Positions 56,513 through 64,000 of a stretch of 64,000 nt of DNA are shown here, piece by piece. This DNA comes from Selaginella moellendorffii (Eukaryota > Streptophyta > Lycopodiopsida > Selaginellales > Selaginellaceae), in contig NW_003314269.1 of NCBI RefSeq assembly GCF_000143415.4, forward strand, positions 993,246-1,057,245. Reading direction: 5' to 3'. Within the stretch, counting starts at the first letter, position 1. Each line of letters begins with the position of its first letter. A model generated the notes under the pieces. That model worked only from the letters and a program-made list of their open reading frames with translations, was not told the DNA's origin and made no database searches. The position numbers and the translations under genes were made by a program.

Positions 56513-57105
56513 TGTAAGCTCCTGAGTTTGGACTTCCCGGGAGGTCACCCAGCCCAGTACTATTCAAACCCAAGGACGCTTAACCCCAACTATCCCAAGA
56601 CCCTTAACCGATTGGAAAAGGGGGTGCACTCTTGTTCATGGGCCCTTTCCCTCTATATTTGAACCCCATGGATCGTCTCTCGAGTCATTCCCTTTGGTTG
56701 CTTACAATCCACCACGCTTCCCTGCAAGTTCACGCCCTCGTGAACGGAAGCTGAGAGCCGCAGCTCTCCCGAGAGCCTCGCTCTCTTGACACCCTACCCC
56801 TCGGGTCGAGCCCAGCGGGAGCAAACTGGACCAGCCAGATGTCAATCAACATGTGGTGCGATTCCCCTAGCCAACCAACAGAGTCGGACCCGAGACCTCT
56901 CTGATACCAAATGTAAGCTCCTGAGTTTGGACTTCCCGGGAGGTCACCCAGCCCAGTACTATTCAAACCCAAGGACGCTTAACCCCAACTATCCCAAGAC
57001 CCTTAACCGATTGGAAAAGGGGGTGCACTCTTGTTCATGGGCCCTTTCCCTCTATATTTGAACCCCATGGATCGTCTCTCGAGTCATTCCCTTTGGTTGC
57101 TTACA
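56513..57105 (-). mobile_element. Complete TRIM retrotransposon
   Basis: Two 194-bp LTRs (56513-56706 and 56912-57105) enclose a 205-bp non-coding interior. The flanks are perfect AAAAC duplications (56508-56512, 57106-57110). On the minus strand the 5' LTR (right) is followed by a primer-binding site (56898-56909), and the left LTR is preceded by a purine-rich tract near 56707-56725. There is no protein; movement must depend on another element. It is the source family of the solo LTRs at 19774, 26829, 31528 and 54333. Confidence 0.93.
56898..56909 (-). other. TRIM primer-binding site
   Basis: TGGTATCAGAGA on the minus strand, two bases from the LTR end; an initiator tRNA-Met type site. Confidence 0.85.
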
Positions 57106-57110
57106 AAAAC

Positions 57111-58228
57111 AAGGCTTAGCTAAAAAAAAGTTTGATTGATCAATTCAAGGCACAACATGAGCTTTCCGTGGTGCGTTGAACTCCAATCTAGAGCAAATCC
57201 TTCCACCCCGTGAGAAGCACTTGGAGGGGTGTCTGGTTTGTAACCTGAGAAAAAGCACGGCTGCTTTCGGCAAAGTCCTAAACCCAGTGAAAGTATGAGA
57301 TCCCTCATTTCTTCATCATCACGAAGAAATCGACTCAAGAAATCCACTCCTTTTGACTCCTCAGATTTTCCCTTTGCCTGTGCGCTTGGCTTGATCTTGT
57401 GTTGTTGTTGCTGCTGCTGGAGTGCTTGATCCTCTCAAAAATCTAGAACAGACTACAATGAAACATTTGTCGCCAAAGATCTCTTGGTGATCAGAGGGGG
57501 ATTGAAATCCATAGCGCTTTTGTGGTCAATCCATCGCTGCCAATCACGATTTCCATGTTTTGGATCAGCTCCACTATGACTGTTGCTCTGTGGCAACACT
57601 AGCGATTCTTGAGCTATGGCAATGACCAATCTGACACCGCTACTGCTGTAGCTAAGGTGGTGACAAACCTCAATGCCTTGCAATGTTATGGAAATCCTAG
57701 TCGCCCAAATGGGCCAAATCCAATTTGTATTTGGCACGACACACTTTTTTAGCTCTTGCTTCACATAACCCTAAATCTCACGATTACGTTTTGGGCTTGA
57801 GGGCACCACCAAGAATCACAATAACTTGCAGCGAAAGGTTAGTCTTTCTTCTTAGTTTGTGGCATACCTTTCTCCGGCAAGCAATTGGAAAACCCTAGAT
57901 GAGCACACAAAACCAAGCACACAACAAGTTTGTGTTTGTTTATATCCTTAGCCTCTACCATATATTAAATATTGTTTCATATTTCTCTTGCAAATTCAAG
58001 TTTGTTTACAAACACGAACTTGCATAAGCTATAGTTTTCTAGCTTTGTACTTGAAAATTTTAAATTATGCCTCACCTTTGTCATCTTCTTAGAACTATAA
58101 GAAATACCAATCATTTTGATAAGAATTTTGATACTAACAATTCTAATAAACACCCTGAGCTGCTTCAAATTACTTCAGATCAAAATGAAATATATACACA
58201 TCAAGCAATATCCACTACACCATCTCCA
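57111..58228. other. LTR-element debris, no supported gene
   Basis: Two minus-strand frames (57120-57347, 57453-57764) have some protein-like stretches (LRDDEEMRDLILSLGLGL; NRDWQRWIDHKSAMDF) but no recognised motif. The AT-rich part (57930-58220) has no frame. 58224-58228 is the CTCCA target duplication of the next solo LTR. Confidence 0.35.
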
Positions 58229-59548
58229 TGTGAGACACAAAATCCCTAGGCCCCAAAGTGGAGCCGAAAGGGTGCCACGTGGTAGTGGCCGAAGCAAAAG
58301 CTAAACGAGTGTAACACGTTTGGACTAAAAGCTTCGACTTGAAAGGTCATGGAACTCCCAACAAAGTGCTCGAGGAACAAGCACAAAGCAAGCAATAAAT
58401 GAGTCTCTAAAAAAGGGACACAAGAGGACCAACACATGACACGTGGAGGAGTCCAAGATGGACCCGAGATGGACTCGAAATGGAGTCTGAGGTGGAGTCC
58501 GAGATAAAGTCCAAGATGGACCTGAGATAGAGTCCGAGATGGAGCCAAGATGGAGTCTGAGATGGACCCGAGATGGAGTCCGAGATGGACTCGAGATGGA
58601 GTGTGGGGGGTTCCAAAAGTATAGTAGGGAAAGTGTGGGGGTTGGAGCCTAGTGGAGCCAGTTTTGCTCATGAAGGTTATACCCAAGTGTTGGGTGATGA
58701 GTTGACCACTGAGAAGTCCAAGACTAGAGTGAATATGGACCAACAAGCGGGGTAGCTTGGTGAAGTGTTCAAGAGCCGGCTCTAGTTCCCCTGGGAAATC
58801 AAATGGTTGATGCTCCCAGTCCAAGTGTGGGTGGCACTATCTACTTGGATACCTAGCGTGGCTCAATAAAACCTTGCTCTAAGCCCATGGCTAGAGCACC
58901 CAAAGGTGGAAGGTGGGGAGAGTACCCACGAGGCTCGTGTAGGGCCACGGTATTCCGAAATGTTGTCCCAAAGGCCCAGATTATGGAAAGGAAGAAGAGC
59001 AATCCTCTAGTGTAGGGACTAAAGATACAGTTGTGTGGTGAGGAAGTCCCAGAGGACCATGGGACTTAATGGTCAAGCATGTGGGCTTTGATCTAATGGC
59101 AATGTTGGCGAATATGGCCATGGACAGAAAGGGATTTGGTGGGGACCAGAAAAGGGATGTTGGGGAAGGCTATTCCTCATGCCTGCGGGCATCCTAAGGA
59201 TGTTTAGGAGTGGATCTAGGATGATCACTCGTGAATGGATAGCCCAGTCTTTGGGAGACAGGACTGGGATGTAGGTGGTGGTAAACCACTGGTGTGACCA
59301 AGGTGAAGGGGCATGACCTTAGCATAACAGGCTGATATGTTGGTGGTACCTTGGAGTGTTGGTCATGGGATCAAACACGTGGAGCACTTGGACCAAGTGC
59401 AAAATTTGAGTGGTAGGGATGCCATTTTTGGGGCTAGCAAGTCCCTAAGTCCAAAATATGACTTATAGAGGTTGTGAGTGAGACTCCTTCAAGTGGTTCG
59501 AGGTATGGTTAAGTGACTAAAGTAGAATGAAAAATTTAGTCACTTACA
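58229..59548 (+). repeat. Solo LTR, short-array form
   Basis: TGTGAGACACAAAATCCC...CACTTACA with perfect CTCCA duplications (58224-58228, 59549-59553). The GAGTCC array is only about 150 bp (58450-58600), which accounts for its 1320-bp length against about 1.8 kb in the others. Confidence 0.92.
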
Positions 59549-59553
59549 CTCCA

Positions 59554-60208
59554 CCTTCACAAACCATATTTAGAAAGATTCACAAATTTCAACTTTTGAA
59601 ATTGGTTTTCTATTATGTATTTGTATTTTTTGTAATGCATTGCATTTTAAAGATGAGAACATTGCTATGTGTTGTCAATATGGTCAAGTGATATTGCCAC
59701 CTATATTACCTTTACCAAATACTTTACTTATGCTTTACAAGCAAAACAAAAACTCTAATTTCAGAAATAATTAGACACTATAATAATGTAATCATGCCTA
59801 AGAAGGATCCTCCAGTGCCGTGCTAAACAACTACGGACCAGATTATTTGCCACTCATAGCAAACTTAGGGAAGGTTTACTTTCACCCATGGTACATAGAA
59901 CAACTCATGGAACCACCGATAGGTTAATATTAATTCTGCTAACTCAAAGTGTAACCTTGAGTTGCTAATGTGTCTCACTCACGAGCCCAAGTGCAAACTT
60001 GTGCAAACGGAATAACTCAATCCCTTTTAGGAGCTCAAGAGCAAGCTCACATTATTATGGTACAAAAAAGTAACCAAATCCATACCCAAGGAATAATTGT
60101 GAAGCCTTTGCACCCAAATATGTACCCATTTGGATAATTGTTTTCATTACTGCGTATGCAATGAGATTAGTTGCCCAATCTCATTAGATAATACTCGCCG
60201 AGACTTAT
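59554..60208. other. No gene seen
   Basis: AT-rich repeat-like DNA. From about 59940 on it reads like the interior next to the primer-binding site at 60209-60220, so it is probably the start of a minus-strand LTR element. Confidence 0.35.
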
Positions 60209-60220
60209 TCTCTGATACCA
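60209..60220 (-). other. Primer-binding site of another LTR element
   Basis: TGGTATCAGAGA on the minus strand followed by AATAAGTCTCGGCG; on the plus side the adjoining ACGTAGCAG would be the LTR edge (TGTAGCAG expected). It marks a minus-strand LTR element whose LTR lies to the right of 60222; its far end was not found. Confidence 0.6.
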
Positions 60221-60818
60221 AACGTAGCAGAAATTCCATGCCTAGTGCCCAGCAAGAAGAGAAGCCTCTTGGCAGCATCAGCAAATCTCCAGCCTGCATG
60301 TGGTTTTTACCCTTTATCATATGGTGATTTACTATAGGATAACCATAAAGTGGAACCTAACCCTCCATGTGCCACATGTCATATGCTATGTGCCCAAAGG
60401 ATAATGGTGTGGAACTCGAGTTTCAGGGCCTTGGGCCACTAAATGAAGGAACAGTGCTAAACTCTCAAATATGGAGCCAAGGAACAATGGTACGGGAGCA
60501 CGAAGCAACTCCCAAGCGTATAGCCTAAGGAGCGAAGGAACAGGAGTACGGAGCAACTTGGAACAATCCTAGAGCAACCAGCATCCCAATTCCAGGATCA
60601 ACATGAAAAATGGAGCCAAATAGAGTCTAGTGCTATTTCAGCATACAACGTGAAGACATGGGTACTCCACCAACTAGCATGGAATGGAATTTGGGTTTAA
60701 ACCCAAGTCAGATGCAGAACAAGGACAAGCACACAAATAGGAGATAAACTATGCCTCAAGTTGGTCAACCATGCTTAACCTACCCACTATCCTACTATAC
60801 ATTTGGATCCCTCTATAG

Positions 60819-60844
60819 CCCCCCCCCCCCCCCCCCCCCCCCCC
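60819..60844 (+). repeat. Poly-C tract of 26
   Basis: An uninterrupted run of 26 cytosines in otherwise mixed sequence. Such runs are unstable and error-prone in sequencing, so its length is uncertain. Confidence 0.9.
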
Positions 60845-63800
60845 TTAAGGAACACATGCTCTAGGCTTTCACCCCGAGCCTCCCTTAGTATCAAGAGTTA
60901 GTCTCTAGGACAAGTTCAAAACTTACTAAATATGGAATGTCTCTAGATTGTGAATTTGGATATGGAATGAATACCATTGTGTTCAAAAAAATCTCTACAT
61001 TCTGTAGATATGCCAAATGACCAAATCTGGACACTTTCCATAAATAGCATTTGGGACCAAATTGAGACTAACACAAAGGGCATGATAGCGAGAGTGTTTG
61101 GCAGATATGGTAAGCTATCATTTAGCAAATATTGAGGGACCAATCTCAATATCGCAGGGGTTTTTGATACTAGCAAGTGCAAGCCAATGACACAAGTTTC
61201 TCAAACCAAGCCGAGTATGCTTAGCAAAAAATGGGAACTGATAACAGGTTTAGCAATACCGACCTCCTGTTATTGTGGCAGTAAGGAAAGAATATGCAAG
61301 GACTAGCTGACAGATAACTTTTGATATTCGAAGTCACATTTGCGACACAAGAGAATCAAGATTGTAAGGATTAATTTATTGGTTCAAGTAGTCATTGCCG
61401 TACTCTTTTATAAACTTTTCTTAAATTGGACTGAAAGCAATGCAAAAACAAATTTGAGGTTTAGTCAAAGATGAGACTGAAAAGAAAGTCATTGGGGATG
61501 AAAGATCAAATACGTAAATCATTTTCTCCTCTTGGAAAAATGATTTGCAACAAGATGTGACTCATTGCTCGTGTTCATAGTATGCAATCAAGAGTCTCTA
61601 TTTTGGTGCATATTGGAAATGATGGTCTTACAAATGGTGAGTTGTGGGATGGATAGTGATAAAGTGCTATACCATTTTGTTTAGGCTTGCTATTAGAAGA
61701 CTTGGGTTGCAATGCTCAATTCTTTTCCAGGGAACCTTGCTATTGCTCTTTGAATAGCTTGGTGTTGGATTAATTTTGAGTTTGGTTGGAAAGAGAGTGG
61801 CATAATCTTGTTTTTGTTGTGAACAAAAGTTAGTGGTGTTGGGTGTTGTAAATCTCTATTGGTGGAGTGTGGCATTTATGTTGCATTTTGTCAAGTCGAG
61901 TTGACACTTGATACTCATATAAACTTTTGTAGTAGTGACATGTGCATTACTCATTGTGTTGCTCAATTGATGATCAAGTCATTGTGATTTCCATATCATA
62001 TCCATGTGATAATAAACAATGTGTTTACAAAGTTGTTTGGTCAAACGATAATCAACCCCAAAGTGGTTGATGGTGAAGTTAGTCTACTTACATGTAGTAA
62101 CATTATAGTAACTTTGACTGAATTCTCAATGGTGGTTCATTATGCTAAGTTTAAAATGGTTCTTTAGTTCCTTGAGTTTGCCCATAAAGTGTTGAAAAGG
62201 GTTATAGCATTCACTTACTATAGCTTGTTAGTTTATCCGTTAGCACTTGGAGTAGATTGTCAGATGAAGAAATTGTGTAGTTAAGGCATTGACATCGCTA
62301 GCACTTGTGTTAGTGAAAGTGACATTGTTATTTCAAGTGATAAGGAATTTTCCTTAAATCTTGATTTTTTTATGTCATTTTCCTTGTTAGTGTTTTGGCT
62401 TCACATTTTATTTTGAAGGTAATTGAAGAAGAGTGTTAGTGCAATGTGGATATCCGAAGATGTAGTCTTCGTGATCAAGCTTTAGATGTTCATTTTGCAT
62501 TTTGCAGATGTCAATGTTAGATGTAAAAATATGAGCATGATGTTCGAGGCTTAAGCATACTATAGGTCATGAGAATTGGTGTTGAGGTGAATCTATATGC
62601 AATTGTTGGTAGAAGGAAGTTGGTTGAGTCTTGAAAGTTTATATTCCTAGACTGAGAGTTATTATTTCTCTAGGATGGAAAATTTTCCACAAATTTTTTT
62701 AGACTTTTCCAATGCCTGATATGTTGGTCACTTTGCTCAAAAACCATTTCGTTTTCGTAAGCTAGTACAAACTAGTGAAGGGGTTGGAGTTAACTTCAGT
62801 TGGCGTAGACCTTAGTCAATAGTTTGTGTGATGCGACCCAAAAGGGATGCTAACTTTTGGGGCTAAGGCAATTAAATTGGATAAAGTCTAGAGTTGGTGA
62901 AGAAAAGTGGCAATTGCGCTCTTTTCTAGATAGGTGACTCTTGTGCTTTTCTTTTAGCATTATATTTGGTGGCAAGCTGCATCTTGCATTTCATTAAACT
63001 CTACGAGAGTAGTAACCTCTCACTAATCTTGACTTGGTCTTGGTGGCTTTGAGCCTTAACTAAGGTTGGTGATGTCCAACTTAGTTGTTTGAGTTTAAGA
63101 TGTTAATACCCATATTATAACTTGTCTAAGTGGAGGTTGTGTACCGATATGAGTCCATCTCATGGTTTTCACTTTAGTTTCAACTAAATGTTAATCATAC
63201 ATAGCTAACCTCTTCAAGGCATGCTCAAAACTAGAGGCTAAATGCATTGGTGAGCTTGTCGTGGTTGAATTGGATTTGAGTGGTCATTTAGTTTATACTT
63301 GTCCATGAACCTTTATCTCGTACCTAGGGTATTACATTTATGTTGGCCAAATATATAACTCAATGGCATGAGTTTAGTTTTTGGGTCTTTGAAAGACAAG
63401 TTGAAAGAGTGATTGTTGGTTGCTTAACAACTAGTGATTGTTTGTAGACTTCATTGAGGACTATTTGACACTTGTTTCGCTCGATAATGATTTAGCAGTG
63501 ATGGGCTTGTTTTACTGGATGGTGTTGTGGAGGATCATATCGTTAGACTTATATGGGTTTTCCATATTGGCATATTGACTCAACCTCTGTCGATATTATT
63601 TGGTTGCATTTAGTCTGTGGTATTAGATTTCATTGAGTCTTGGACGTGGTGAATCACTTGTTGATGATGTGTTATCTGTAGTTGAGTATTGTTGATTGGT
63701 CTCGGATACTGATTAAAGTATCTTCAACTTTGGTTAGCTTGGTTGCTAAAGAGTTTTGAGTGGTGATTCACTTTTGCTTTCTATTAGCTTTGTTATGGTG

Positions 63801-64000
63801 TTGGTGGCATTGAAGTGATGCCTTGTTGTTAACATTGTTGATATTGAGATTTAAGTGGGATGAGATGTCTCTTCGTAATATTGATATTAAGTTTCATTAG
63901 TCTCAATGAAGATAGTGTTGATGATTTGGCTATAGCTTTGTGTTGTTGGCATTTATGCATTTGCTAGTTAACAACTGTATTGATATTTAAACGAGTTGAG
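60845..64000. other. Decayed repeat DNA, no gene
   Basis: No frame above 80 codons and none with a recognised motif. From about 61200 the plus strand is G/T-rich with very few CG sites, like 15720-17080, consistent with an old methylated transposon that has lost cytosines. One short minus frame (60943-61182) has no family. Confidence 0.4.

Noticed and set aside
1-64000. tRNA and rRNA genes
   Set aside because: No cloverleaf-like segment with A and B boxes and no rRNA stretch was noticed by eye; only tRNA-complementary primer sites of LTR elements were found. A covariance search would be needed to exclude them fully.

Overview
The window looks like nuclear DNA of a land plant with a compact gene style, most likely a lycophyte such as Selaginella moellendorffii. 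The reasons are plant families (PPR, F-box/LRR, 2-oxoglutarate dioxygenase, seed-maturation LEA, Sas10/Utp3), introns of only about 48-61 nt in the one gene that can be spliced completely by eye, CCCTAAA telomere-type repeats, and dense LTR retrotransposons. The species is an inference; no marker gene settles it.

Left arm (1-14.8 kb) is gene-bearing but much of it is decayed. It holds the 3' end of an unidentified gene, a broken MACPF-like gene, an intronless secreted GH71 alpha-1,3-glucanase, an intact 11-exon 2-oxoglutarate/Fe(II) dioxygenase, a PPR pseudogene, two related secreted-protein genes, a seed-maturation-protein remnant and a Sas10/Utp3 pseudogene. AT-rich, gene-poor DNA follows to about 18.2 kb.

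The centre (18.2-41.8 kb) is a nest of insertions. An F-box/LRR-type gene is cut by a 22-kb LTR retrotransposon (18694-40697, minus strand, target duplication TCCAG). Inside it sit a 12.7-kb DNA element with terminal inverted repeats (21904-34566) and a solo LTR of the host family (36801-38567). A second F-box pseudogene and then a 14.3-kb sister DNA element (41839-56092) follow.

The two DNA elements are the most interesting content. Each carries a plus-strand DDE-type gene with a D / D / H-T-H-E-D pattern. Each also carries a large minus-strand gene that appears to join a ParB/Srx-like domain, nuclear-localisation and acidic stretches, and an FCP1/NIF-type HAD domain. Each carries about twenty copies of a roughly 22-bp hairpin palindrome, several of which form the core of tiny introns. 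Both copies have lesions in both genes.

The right arm (56.1-64 kb) holds a complete miniature LTR retrotransposon (TRIM), another solo LTR, LTR-element debris and ORF-poor sequence.
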